64,000 nucleotides of DNA from Scardovia inopinata JCM 12537 (GTDB lineage: Bacteria > Actinomycetota > Actinomycetes > Actinomycetales > Bifidobacteriaceae): assembly GCF_001042695.1 (NCBI RefSeq), contig NZ_AP012334.1, positions 434,001-498,000 of the forward strand, read 5' to 3'. Shown piece by piece: positions 1-7,725 of the stretch. The notes below the pieces were generated by a model that was not told the DNA's origin, ran no database searches, and saw only the letters and a list, made by a program, of their open reading frames with translations. The first letter of the stretch is position 1. Each line of letters begins with the position of its first letter. The translations under genes were made by a program, and so were the position numbers.

Positions 1-704
1 ATGTTGCCCGTGTTGCCCGTTTCTTCAGAGAATCCTTTGCCTCCAAAATTTACCCCAGCATTGGCAGTAGTAGTGTTGACAGCGTCTCCAGCTAGCTTAT
101 CTACATCAGGCCGCTGCCAAACCCCTGAGGCAAGCGCCTGATTATCAATCTTTACAGCCGTCTGAGGACGTAAACCTATCAGGGCTTTGACCGCATTCCC
201 CGTGCCTGAGCGCGCACGAGCTTCGAGCAGGCGGCCAACCAGAACCAAGGTAATCACTACGCCGACGGATTCAAAATATGCGGTTCTCGACTGCTGCGGC
301 AAAGCTTCCGGAGCAATGCACACAACCAAACTGTAAAGATAAGCAGCAAAAGCGCCAACAGTAACCAAGGAGTTCATGTCAGGCGACCGATGGACTATAG
401 CCATCCATCCCACCCGGTGGATCGGCCAGCCGCAGTAAAACATAACCGGAGTAATAAGAACAGCCTGCCACCAAGGATTCATTAGCCACATAGGCATCCC
501 GGGTACGAACATTCCAATCATGCCCACCAAAAACACCGGAGTTGTCAGGACTGCACCAATGACGATCAGCCTTTTCAGGTCCTTGATTTCTTTCGCACGT
601 TCCAACTCTTCGTTATTGCCGTTATTGCCGTTATTATCGTTACTATCTATGCTGCTTATGTTATTTTGACTGCTCACGCCCCGTGCACTCCTTATGTTGC
701 TCAT
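1..704 (-). CDS. copA: Copper-type P1B ATPase, N-terminal part (runs off the left edge)
   Basis: Heavy-metal-translocating P-type ATPase, cut by the window edge; about 234 codons are visible and stay open to base 1. After a Asn/Gly/Ser-rich start come hydrophobic segments (VIGAVLTTPVFLVGMIGMF, then a segment containing YFESVGVVITLVLVGRLLEA) followed by RARSGTGNAVKALIGLRPQTA, the usual P1B-ATPase stretch leading into the actuator domain. The CPx motif, DKTG loop and ATP-binding domain lie outside, so copper specificity is inferred only from the neighbouring cupredoxin. There is no CxxC heavy-metal-binding domain at the N terminus. ATG at 704 has no clear ribosome site; a GTG at 677, ten bases after AAGGAG, may be the true start. 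Probably co-transcribed with the cupredoxin gene 33 bp upstream. Confidence 0.8.
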   Translation of the reverse strand, partial: MSNIRSARGVSSQNNISSIDSNDNNGNNGNNEELERAKEIKDLKRLIVIGAVLTTPVFLVGMIGMFVPGMPMWLMNPWWQAVLITPVMFYCGWPIHRVGWMAIVHRSPDMNSLVTVGAFAAYLYSLVVCIAPEALPQQSRTAYFESVGVVITLVLVGRLLEARARSGTGNAVKALIGLRPQTAVKIDNQALASGVWQRPDVDKLAGDAVNTTTANAGVNFGGKGFSEETGNTGN

Positions 705-737
705 AATTACCCAATCTATTGTTTACTTATTAATTGT

Positions 738-1109
738 TTACTTATTAACTTTGAGCATGCCATGGATCATATTCATTCCACAGGCGAAAGGGTATTCTCC
801 AGCTTTCAGTGCCGGCAAGTCGACAGATGTAATTTTGTTCCCAGGTAGGTGGGCGTCAATCCCCAAATCAGAAAAAACTACATGGGAGGTGCATTCTCCG
901 GTTTCACGCCGGTCAAAGACAAGCTGAGTGGGGACCCCTTCTTTTATTTGAATCAGCGCAGGGGAGTAACCACCATTGACCGTTACCTGTGCAACTTGAC
1001 GATTTCCCTGCATCTGTGCATAACCTGCTTTTCCTGGAGAGAAGAAGTACCACAAAATAAAGGCACTGATGGCCACTGCTGCAGCTATGATCGCAATAGT
1101 CTGAATCAT
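738..1109 (-). CDS. Membrane-anchored cupredoxin-domain protein
   Basis: Small protein with one N-terminal membrane anchor (IQTIAIIAAAVAISAFILWYF) and an extracytoplasmic cupredoxin-like domain. Likely copper ligands sit in GECTSHVVF and in the C-terminal FACGMNMIHGMLKV, a Cys/Met/His pattern typical of cupredoxin domains linked to copper ATPases. The ATG at 1109 is chosen because AGGAG precedes it at good spacing; a longer form from 1172 lacks this. It lies directly upstream of the P-type ATPase on the same strand, so it probably binds copper outside the membrane and works with the pump. Redox or chaperone role cannot be told from sequence. Confidence 0.75.
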   Translation of the reverse strand: MIQTIAIIAAAVAISAFILWYFFSPGKAGYAQMQGNRQVAQVTVNGGYSPALIQIKEGVPTQLVFDRRETGECTSHVVFSDLGIDAHLPGNKITSVDLPALKAGEYPFACGMNMIHGMLKVNK

Positions 1110-1421
1110 AATTCTCCTAACCAATTTATTGCCAGGTGTCTTCCCCGGCAATATTCTTTGTCCCACAGTCATAGACGGCTGTTAAGACTCGTAGTTTCTT
1201 GTGATTTTGTGGTTCTTGTAGTTCTTTTGTCCTGCAGTATGGCAAACTGCAATCCAGACCATTTCATTCCACTATTCGCTACGGGCCTATTCTCACATCA
1301 TATTTTCTTCGTGTTATCTTTATTATTTCTATTCTTTTTATTCTTTTTAGCAACTTTGAATGAGTCCTGTGAGAATTTATGAGAGAAATTGCGCAGTAAC
1401 TGGAAGCAAACTTACACTTTA

Positions 1422-1449
1422 TTGACAATTCGGTCAATTTTACTATTCT
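1422..1449 (+). promoter_or_regulatory. Candidate promoter for the nuclease-like gene
   Basis: TTGACA at 1422-1427, 16-bp spacer, TATTCT at 1444-1449. It would give a 5' untranslated region of about 250 bases that contains the palindromic element. The -35 is perfect, the -10 is four of six; the call rests on consensus alone. Confidence 0.3.
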
Positions 1450-1528
1450 TTCTTAAAATTACTTAAAATTATACGAATTTTGCTTGATATACATGTATAA
1501 AAACGAGCAATTTTGTCAATTTCGGGAT

Positions 1529-1640
1529 GGTATAGGAAACTACCCCTCACCCAACTGCACTCCAAAAATTCTAAATTGGCGGAAAAACAAGGATTCGGAA
1601 AATTAACGATGCAGTTGGGTGAAGGGTGGTATTCAATACC
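1529..1640. repeat. Dispersed palindromic element, copy 1
   Basis: Inverted arms at 1540-1559 and 1610-1630 share CACCCAACTGCA / TGCAGTTGGGTG with flanking CCCTT/CCCCT bases; the imperfect palindrome extends outward to GGTAT/ATACC. Exactly 50 bases (1560-1609) lie between the two TGCA ends. Other copies are at 24181-24285 and 61873-61962. The interior sequence differs between copies while arm sequence and spacing are kept. Confidence 0.85.
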
Positions 1641-1706
1641 CCAAAAAGTTATCCACATTTCGCCTTTTTTGCCCTAAAAAAATACAAAAACATATACCAT
1701 GGTCCT

Positions 1707-2864
1707 ATGTTCGAGATTTATCCAGATCCCTCTGCGAGGGAATTGATGAGGTTTGCTGCTTGGCAGCGTCAACAGGAGGCAGTACGTCTGGCTAGTGACC
1801 TTAGCAAGCGGTTTCGTCGCGATGTGACTTTCAGTCATTACACAGCAGCAGCGCTTTTGGGAGTCCCTGTTCCCGGAGTGCCAGATCACATTCAGTATGA
1901 GCGTGAATTTCTTGGTCATAGAAAGTCAAGAATGCAGATGCAGATAAATCAGGAAGAACAAGAGGTGTTTGTTCCAGACACTCCTATTGGAGAACAGGTA
2001 AATCAGGATCGGACAGATGAACAGCAATCTAAAGAGAGACAAACACAAATAAGCGTGCGAAGAATGAATCAACAACCCACGGCAGGTTTTGCTCAAGCGG
2101 AGTCTAGGCCTGAACCAGTTAAAAAAGCGGAGACAGATGCCGTGAGTGAAATTCCCCGGCATTTTAGACCGGAGCAGAAAATTCACATCATTCATCGCAA
2201 CAAGACCAGGCGCTGTCGGTTATTCGGCGTTACTGCGCATTATTCGAACAACGCCGATGAGCTTGGATCGACAGTTGAAGTGTATGGTTTGCTGTGTTCT
2301 TCGCCGGAATTTCTTTTTACTCAAATGGCTTCCTATCTGAGTCTGGATCAACTGATCGAGTTCGGGGATTCTCTCATTTGCCGTGATGCACTTCTAAGGC
2401 GCACCACGAAAGAAGATCTGTATAAATATGTTGAATCATGTCAGCGTATGCGTGGTTCTCGGAAGTGTAGACAAGCCCTCAAACAGATGCGGGAAAATAC
2501 AGATTCACCCAGGGAAACGCAGCTCAGACTGATCATGGTCCGATCGGGTTTGCCCAACCCTAGCATAAATTTTCCGGTTAGCCCCGATGCTCCGTTTTTG
2601 CGGCAGCGTTTGCAGCCGCAACCGCAATATTTCCTGGACATGGCTTATCCTGCTTTTCGTGTGGGGGTGGAATATAACGGTCTTCATCATCATGATCAGT
2701 GGGCCGATGACTGGCAGCGGTTCAACTCTCTTCAATCGGTCCGCTGGCATATTTTTATTGCTGAGAATAACATAATTGATAATCCAAGTAAAACTGTAAT
2801 TTTCATAAAAAATATTCAGCACGCTCTGATTTTGGCGGGGTGGGATGGCCGTTTCTGCGCATGA
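1707..2864 (+). CDS. Orphan protein with a Vsr/DUF559-like nuclease C-terminus
   Basis: A 385-residue protein I do not recognise as a named family. Visible features: an Arg/Gln-rich N-terminal part (FAAWQRQQEAVRLASDLSKRF), a polar low-complexity linker rich in Gln/Glu, a middle part with IHRNKTRRCRLFGVTAHYS, and a C-terminal region (FLDMAYPAFRVGVEYNG, HHHDQWADDWQRFNSLQSVRW) resembling the one-strand Asp...Glu core of DUF559/Vsr-like endonucleases. The layout recalls AbiEi-like or 'DUF559' proteins common in actinobacteria. ATG at 1707 (MFEIYPDP) is preferred; a GTG at 1626 lies inside the palindromic element's arm. No strong ribosome site. Function unknown; defence or DNA repair is inference only. 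Confidence 0.6.
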   Translation: MFEIYPDPSARELMRFAAWQRQQEAVRLASDLSKRFRRDVTFSHYTAAALLGVPVPGVPDHIQYEREFLGHRKSRMQMQINQEEQEVFVPDTPIGEQVNQDRTDEQQSKERQTQISVRRMNQQPTAGFAQAESRPEPVKKAETDAVSEIPRHFRPEQKIHIIHRNKTRRCRLFGVTAHYSNNADELGSTVEVYGLLCSSPEFLFTQMASYLSLDQLIEFGDSLICRDALLRRTTKEDLYKYVESCQRMRGSRKCRQALKQMRENTDSPRETQLRLIMVRSGLPNPSINFPVSPDAPFLRQRLQPQPQYFLDMAYPAFRVGVEYNGLHHHDQWADDWQRFNSLQSVRWHIFIAENNIIDNPSKTVIFIKNIQHALILAGWDGRFCA

Positions 2865-2895
2865 ACATTCCTGCCCATGAATTAGAGTTAACCAT

Positions 2896-3645
2896 ATGAC
2901 TGACAAGCAGACAAACAACGAGTCTCGATCTTCTGCATCCGGTTTCAAAGCGACTGGTACTCCCGATCTTCGTGATAACTTGCTTGATGAGATCGATCAG
3001 CTGCCGGATGACATGCTGGATCCTCGAAAACGCCTGGCCCGTATGGTTCACCGAGAGATTGCCAATAAACCCTTCAGCGAGCTGACCGCAGTAACCTACG
3101 ATCATGAAGGTGCCCAACTTGCTGGCCACGTTATGCTCGATACCCTGGAAGAGCAGGGTTTCAGTGTGGACGATTTCGATGCGGTTGGCGCCCTGACAAC
3201 TGCTGCTATTCCCCTGGTCAGCGCTGTCATGCATGCTGCCGCTTCCAGGGGGCAGTCAGTAGACGGTTTCGTCATGGATTTTGTTTATCCATCCATCAAA
3301 GGTCCCTCAATTGAAGGGAAGCGGGTGATTTTGCTGGATGCATGGTTGTCAGAGAAATCCTTTATTCAGACCTCATCTTTGGTAACTTTGCAGAATGGGA
3401 ATGAGCTTAATCTTGATTTCGCCATTCTTGATAAATTGGGGGCAGATTTGCTGGCCATCGCCTCTCTGGTTGGCAGTTTGGGGATTGGCAGCGCCGGCAC
3501 AGAAGGCAGCAGCAGCAATGAAACAGGCAGTCAAGATAATTTCGATGCTGCTTCGTCCTCTGATGAGGATCTTTTTATTTCTGTTATTAATCCAATTACA
3601 GGTGTTCAGCGTTCCGTCAGATTTATCCCCCTATTTCGTGGCTGA
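2896..3645 (+). CDS. Phosphoribosyltransferase-like protein
   Basis: 249 residues. The N-terminus is polar (MTDKQTNNESRSSASG); a core from about residue 65 (VTYDHEGAQLAGHVMLDTLEE, FDAVGALTTAAIPLVSAVMHAA) and GKRVILLDAWLSEKSF resemble the substrate and PRPP-loop regions of orotate phosphoribosyltransferase-like proteins. The PRPP loop is atypical: an LLDAW stretch replaces the usual acidic pair followed by T/S-G-G-T, so catalytic activity is uncertain. A Gly/Ser/Ala-rich tail with many Asn/Glu follows. It starts 31 bp after the nuclease-like gene and is followed by the methyltransferase gene, probably in one transcript. Confidence 0.5.
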   Translation: MTDKQTNNESRSSASGFKATGTPDLRDNLLDEIDQLPDDMLDPRKRLARMVHREIANKPFSELTAVTYDHEGAQLAGHVMLDTLEEQGFSVDDFDAVGALTTAAIPLVSAVMHAAASRGQSVDGFVMDFVYPSIKGPSIEGKRVILLDAWLSEKSFIQTSSLVTLQNGNELNLDFAILDKLGADLLAIASLVGSLGIGSAGTEGSSSNETGSQDNFDAASSSDEDLFISVINPITGVQRSVRFIPLFRG

Positions 3646-3680
3646 TTTCGGCTGAAACGTGATCGGTTTGAAGGCTGATA

Positions 3681-4511
3681 ATGTACGAACCAAGTGATTA
3701 TACCAAGCGAGTTATGGCTGCCGGCGATCCGGGTCTGCGCAAGATTGGGGTAGGACCGTGGGAAGAGGAACATCCGGGGCAGCCTCGTCCCGACCAGTAT
3801 CCTCTCGAACAGCCGCATCCTGATCAGCCACATTCTGATCAGCCGCATCCTGAGCAACTGCGTCCTGACCAATCTCATCCCGACAAATCGCTGCCCAACC
3901 AGCCTTCTGCGGATAATGCCGATTCTTCTTCTCCATCTCCTTCAGTCTTTGACCCTGATCTTCTCGACAACGGGGACAGCAGGAATATCATGGACCGTTA
4001 CCGCTACTGGACGGTAGATGCCATCAAAGCGGACCTGGATCGCCGCGGCCGTCACTCATTTGAAGTTGCTATAGAAAACTGGACTCACGATTTTAATATT
4101 GGCTCTATCGTCCGCACTGCGAATGCATTTACAGCCAGAGGTGTGCATATTATTGGTCCTCACAAGTGGAATCGAAAGGGCTCCCTGATGACGGAACTTT
4201 ACCAAAGCGTCGATTATTATGCCAGTATTGATGAGTTTGTTCACGCTGTTCGCACCCGTGATCAGGAAAGCGGTCAGCATACCCGTCTGATAGCCTTGGA
4301 TATTGTTCCTGGAGCTGTTCCGATAGAATCTTACCAATTTCCTGAACAGTGCATCCTTCTTTTTGGGGCGGAGGGACCAGGTTTGACTTCCCGAGCTTTG
4401 GAAATTGCTGACGATGTTGTTTATATTACTCAGTATGGTTCTGTCCGATCCCTCAACGCCGGTGCTGCCGCCGCTGTTGCTATGCACGCCTGGATGATGC
4501 AACACGGTTAA
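3681..4511 (+). CDS. SpoU/TrmH-family RNA 2'-O-ribose methyltransferase
   Basis: 276 residues. The C-terminal SPOUT domain (about 115-276) shows family motifs: NIGSIVRTANAFTARGVHII (motif 1, Asn and Arg), LLFGAEGPGLTS (motif 2) and SVRSLNAGAAAAVAMHAW (motif 3, deep trefoil knot). It should methylate a ribose of tRNA or 23S rRNA with SAM; the exact target cannot be read. The N-terminal 90 residues are an unusual Pro/His/Asp/Gln tail built from repeats such as HPDQPHSDQPHPEQ, encoded by an imperfect 15-bp repeat. That tail is not part of the catalytic fold. Confidence 0.88.
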   Translation: MYEPSDYTKRVMAAGDPGLRKIGVGPWEEEHPGQPRPDQYPLEQPHPDQPHSDQPHPEQLRPDQSHPDKSLPNQPSADNADSSSPSPSVFDPDLLDNGDSRNIMDRYRYWTVDAIKADLDRRGRHSFEVAIENWTHDFNIGSIVRTANAFTARGVHIIGPHKWNRKGSLMTELYQSVDYYASIDEFVHAVRTRDQESGQHTRLIALDIVPGAVPIESYQFPEQCILLFGAEGPGLTSRALEIADDVVYITQYGSVRSLNAGAAAAVAMHAWMMQHG

Positions 4512-4907
4512 CTTCCCCTGCGTGTCTAAACGATTTTTGTGATATAGATAAAAGCATGGTTTTATAATTTCTGTCTAAAGCCTAGATTAAGAATTCTGGA
4601 TTTCGATAAATCCAGCTGAGTCCCGCTGCGAACTCTGCGAGATTTTTTGTGATCCTTTTAAGATCCTTCTAAGGCCCAGGTTCACGGCTTTCAGCTTCTC
4701 AGTTTCCTGGTTTCGGATTTTTCGTTGACTTTCCGGTAGAAGTTTGCGGTCGAAGAATCTGTATAGTTCTGCGCTTTACAAAGAGCACATTTTACAAAGC
4801 GCACGTTTTACAAAGTGTGCATTATACAAAGCGCAGTTCATATGGTGACACGTCCTCGTTTCATAATTTATAAATTTCCACATATATTCACTATTCAGGG
4901 AGGCTGC
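4512..4907. other. Intergenic region with 16-bp tandem repeats upstream of the ABC-F gene
   Basis: No gene seen. AT-rich leader-like sequence. From 4775 to 4836 four copies of a 16-bp unit containing TTTACAAAG(A/C/T)GCAC lie in tandem, ACAAAG starting at 4778, 4794, 4810 and 4826. Long leaders are common before antibiotic-resistance ABC-F genes, so attenuation is possible, but no clear leader peptide was identified. Confidence 0.5.
4775..4836. repeat. Tandem 16-bp repeat, four imperfect units
   Basis: ACAAAG recurs at exact 16-bp steps (4778, 4794, 4810, 4826), with GCAC/GTGC bases after each. It lies about 70-130 bp upstream of the ABC-F start, so copy-number change could alter the leader. 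Confidence 0.75.
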
Positions 4908-6758
4908 ATGTCCTTGATCAATGTTTCACATCTTACTTTTGCCTACGAAGGCAGTTATGACAATATTTTTGAAGATGTTTCTTTTCAAATTGACACCAAC
5001 TGGCGTCTGGGTTTTATCGGCCGTAACGGCCGGGGCAAAACTACTTTTCTTAAACTTCTGATGGGAAAGTATGATTATTCAGGGTCTATATCTTCGCATG
5101 TTGATTTTATTTATTTTCCTTTCGATATCCCTGATCGGTCCGCTCTTACTTCTGACTTAATCCAGCAGACAATCAGCGGCAGACGGTCGGAGCAGACTGA
5201 GGAATCGATCAAGTCAGAACCATGGAAAGAGCATGTGGAAGAATATAAAGAATATACGGAATATACGGAAGAATATGTTGAAGAGCAGGATTATGAGCCA
5301 TGGAAGATAGAGAAAGAGCTCTCCCTCCTGAATGTTGATCTTGATGTCCTCAACCGTCCCTTTTCTACCCTGTCCAATGGGGAGCAGACTAAAGTTCTCC
5401 TGGCTGCCCTCTTTTTGAAGGATAGAGCCTTCCTCTTGATTGATGAGCCCACTAATCATCTGGATGAACCAACTAGAAAGGAAGTAGGCAACTATCTGAA
5501 GCGGAAGAAGAGCTTTATCTTGGTCTCGCACGACCGGGCCCTTTTGGATGAATGTGTCGATCATATTCTGTCCATCAACAAGACAAGCATCGATATTCAG
5601 GCTGGGAATTTTTCGGCCTGGGAGCTCAATAAAAAGCGCAAGGACGCATACGAACTAGCCCAGAATGAGAAACTGCAGAAAGAAGTTGACCAGATGAAGA
5701 TTGCTGCAGTCAGGATAAGCCATTGGTCTGATCTGAAAGAGGCTACAAAAATAGGGGCTGGCGATAAGGGATATGTCGGTCACAAGGCAGCGAAACTTAT
5801 GAAACGCTCAAAATTGGTTGAGCGCCACAGGGATATTGCGATTGAGCAAAAGGAGAAGCTCCTGAAAGATCTGGAGAGGACAGATGATCTGTCCTTGCAT
5901 CCTCTTGATTTTCCCGCTGTCTCTAGTGATAGCAGCGGAAGTAGTGATGGAAGCAACAGCAGCAGAGATGGGCAGAACAGTCTGGACTTGATTCGGGTTG
6001 ACAACCTGTCTTTGGCTTACGGGGATAAGTGTCTGTGTCGGAACCTGTCCTTTACTCTGCATCCGGGGGAGCGGATCGCCCTGCAGGGGAAGAACGGGAG
6101 TGGCAAAACCAGCATTCTTCGTCAGATTTGTTGCAGAGCCAGTGCCCTGGGCATGCCTGGCCAAAGTGCGCCTGCCCAAAGCGAAGCTGCCCAAAGCTCA
6201 GCTGCACAGGATACGTCCGTCCAGCCTTGCCGCCTGCTGAGTGGTCAGATTCTTGTGGCTGACGGCCTGGTTATCTCCCTGCTTTCTCAGGATACGTCTT
6301 TTATGCAGGGGAATCTGGAAGATTTTATGCGGAATAAATATAAGCAGGAGCGGGCTCAGCTGGGTCTTGCAACAAATTATACAAACCGAAATCAGTTGGA
6401 TCTGCTGGAAGACGGCCTGGAAAGACGAATCCGTCTGCTGGTCCAGGTTCTTCGACAGCTTGATTTTTCTGATAGTCAGATGGAGAAGAATCTGCAGGAT
6501 TTCAGTGAAGGACAAAAGAAGAAATTCCTTCTTGCGGTTTCTCTCAGCCAGCGGGCCCATGTTTATATATGGGATGAACCGTTGAATTTTATAGATATTC
6601 TTTCCCGAGTTCAGATAGAAAATCTGATAAGGCGGGCCCAGCCCACCATGATTTTTGTTGAGCACGATCAAACATTTACTCAATCAGTGGCAACCAGGAT
6701 TGTCGATTTGCCGCCTGTAGCACTGCCAGATACGGCTCTGTCTGCTGCATCCGACTGA
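4908..6758 (+). CDS. ABC-F ATPase, Lsa/Vga-like ribosome-protection type
   Basis: 616 residues, soluble protein with two ABC domains and no membrane segments. Domain 1: Walker A GRNGRGKTT, signature LSNGEQ, Walker B FLLIDEPTNHLD. A charged alpha-helical linker (about 235-350, with EVDQMKIAAVRISHW) separates it from domain 2: Walker A GKNGSGKTS, signature FSEGQ, Walker B VYIWDEPLNFID. The DEPLNFID form is characteristic of Lsa/Vga-type proteins, which displace lincosamide, streptogramin A and pleuromutilin drugs from the ribosome. Spacer and Ala/Gln/Ser repeats (AQSEAAQSSAAQ) interrupt domain 2 between Walker A and the signature. ATG at 4908 follows a GGGAGG site; longer upstream forms have none. 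Resistance is inference. Confidence 0.85.
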   Translation: MSLINVSHLTFAYEGSYDNIFEDVSFQIDTNWRLGFIGRNGRGKTTFLKLLMGKYDYSGSISSHVDFIYFPFDIPDRSALTSDLIQQTISGRRSEQTEESIKSEPWKEHVEEYKEYTEYTEEYVEEQDYEPWKIEKELSLLNVDLDVLNRPFSTLSNGEQTKVLLAALFLKDRAFLLIDEPTNHLDEPTRKEVGNYLKRKKSFILVSHDRALLDECVDHILSINKTSIDIQAGNFSAWELNKKRKDAYELAQNEKLQKEVDQMKIAAVRISHWSDLKEATKIGAGDKGYVGHKAAKLMKRSKLVERHRDIAIEQKEKLLKDLERTDDLSLHPLDFPAVSSDSSGSSDGSNSSRDGQNSLDLIRVDNLSLAYGDKCLCRNLSFTLHPGERIALQGKNGSGKTSILRQICCRASALGMPGQSAPAQSEAAQSSAAQDTSVQPCRLLSGQILVADGLVISLLSQDTSFMQGNLEDFMRNKYKQERAQLGLATNYTNRNQLDLLEDGLERRIRLLVQVLRQLDFSDSQMEKNLQDFSEGQKKKFLLAVSLSQRAHVYIWDEPLNFIDILSRVQIENLIRRAQPTMIFVEHDQTFTQSVATRIVDLPPVALPDTALSAASD

Positions 6759-6875
6759 CGAGACCGTCCGACCGACGAGATTGGCAGATAAGAGTACCAT
6801 AAATATTCATAAGATCAAGATCGATGGAAAACGGAACCACAAGGAACCATAAGAGCAGACATAAGAGGAGAAATT

Positions 6876-7337
6876 GTGTGCTTTATATGTGACAGAATTG
6901 AAATGATTAAGCAGGGGACAAATCCATACTTTGTTAAGGAGCTGGAAACTGGATATGTAGTAATTGGCGATAATCAACATTTTAAAGGTTATACATTATT
7001 TTTATGTAAATATCATAAGAATGAATTATTCGAATTAGACAAGGATTTCAAGCTAAAATTTTTAGAAGAAATGTCTGTGGTTGGACAGGCTGTGGCACAG
7101 GCTTTCCAGGCAGAGAAAATAAATTATGAATTATTGGGAAATGGTGATAGCCACTTACATTGGCATTTATTCCCGCGGGTCAGCGGAGACCTTGAGAATT
7201 ATGGGAATAAAGGAAAGGGACCAGTCTGGTGGTATCCAATGGAAAAAATGTATGAAAATTCCAATCGCCCATCGCCTCACGAGCTTACTCAGATGAAGGA
7301 TAAATTATTACAAGAGCTGAATTATATATATGAATAA
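6876..7337 (+). CDS. HIT-family hydrolase, strongly AT-rich
   Basis: 153 residues with the histidine triad near the C-terminus (HLHWHLFPR), the nucleotide-binding active site of HIT hydrolases that cleave phosphoramidates or dinucleotides; an N-terminal CFICDRIE may add a metal site. GTG start at 6876 follows AGAGGAG at good spacing. The gene is markedly richer in A/T than the flanking gat genes and uses AT-ending codons, suggesting acquisition from a low-GC Firmicute. It follows the ABC-F gene, which may have come with it. Substrate unknown. Confidence 0.85.
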   Translation: MCFICDRIEMIKQGTNPYFVKELETGYVVIGDNQHFKGYTLFLCKYHKNELFELDKDFKLKFLEEMSVVGQAVAQAFQAEKINYELLGNGDSHLHWHLFPRVSGDLENYGNKGKGPVWWYPMEKMYENSNRPSPHELTQMKDKLLQELNYIYE

Positions 7338-7382
7338 TTTTTTGTATATGAGGTGTCATCCAGAGACCCTATAGTATGAGCT

Positions 7383-7676
7383 ATGCCTAGATTCACACGA
7401 CAAGAAATAGAACACTTGGGAGATCTGTCCCGCATTGCCTTGACTGACCAGGAGATTGAGCGTCTGCAGGGCGAGCTGAATGTTATTACTGACTCTATTG
7501 ACAAGGTCCAGGAAGTTGCCAAGGATCACGTTCCTCCAACAGCCAACCCTGTCCCTCTGGAAGCTTACATGCGCGAGGATGAGCCAATCGCCCCTCTAAC
7601 CCAGGAAGAGGCGCTGTCTGGTGCCCCCCGGCAGGAGGAGGGCATGTTTGTGGCCCCGCAGATTTTGTCGGATTAG
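7383..7676 (+). CDS. gatC: Asp-tRNA(Asn)/Glu-tRNA(Gln) amidotransferase subunit C
   Basis: 97-residue small subunit that stabilises GatA and helps link it to GatB. Family motifs: N-terminal helix [20 protein letters not shown] and C-terminal LREDEP-like [17 protein letters not shown] with a final FVAPQIL. First gene of gatC-gatA-gatB; 49 bp separate it from gatA. Its presence means the organism makes Gln-tRNA(Gln) and/or Asn-tRNA(Asn) by transamidation. Confidence 0.95.
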   Translation: MPRFTRQEIEHLGDLSRIALTDQEIERLQGELNVITDSIDKVQEVAKDHVPPTANPVPLEAYMREDEPIAPLTQEEALSGAPRQEEGMFVAPQILSD

Positions 7677-7725
7677 GGTAAAGCTGCAGAATTGTGAAAA
7701 TAATTGCTAAGAGGAGCAAATAAGC

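Larger units (their letters stand above)
1110..1706. other. Intergenic region between divergent copper genes and the nuclease-like gene
   Basis: No convincing gene. It is T-rich on the plus strand around 1300-1370. At 1421-1438 it carries the inverted arms ATTGAC / GTCAAT with a 6-base centre, a possible operator or promoter. At 1529-1640 it holds copy 1 of the dispersed palindromic element. Longer reading frames here overlap the cupredoxin gene antisense and look non-coding. Confidence 0.5.

Noticed and set aside
849-1382. 177-codon plus-strand frame over the cupredoxin gene
   Set aside because: Antisense to a clear cupredoxin, product has no fold-like pattern, no ribosome site.
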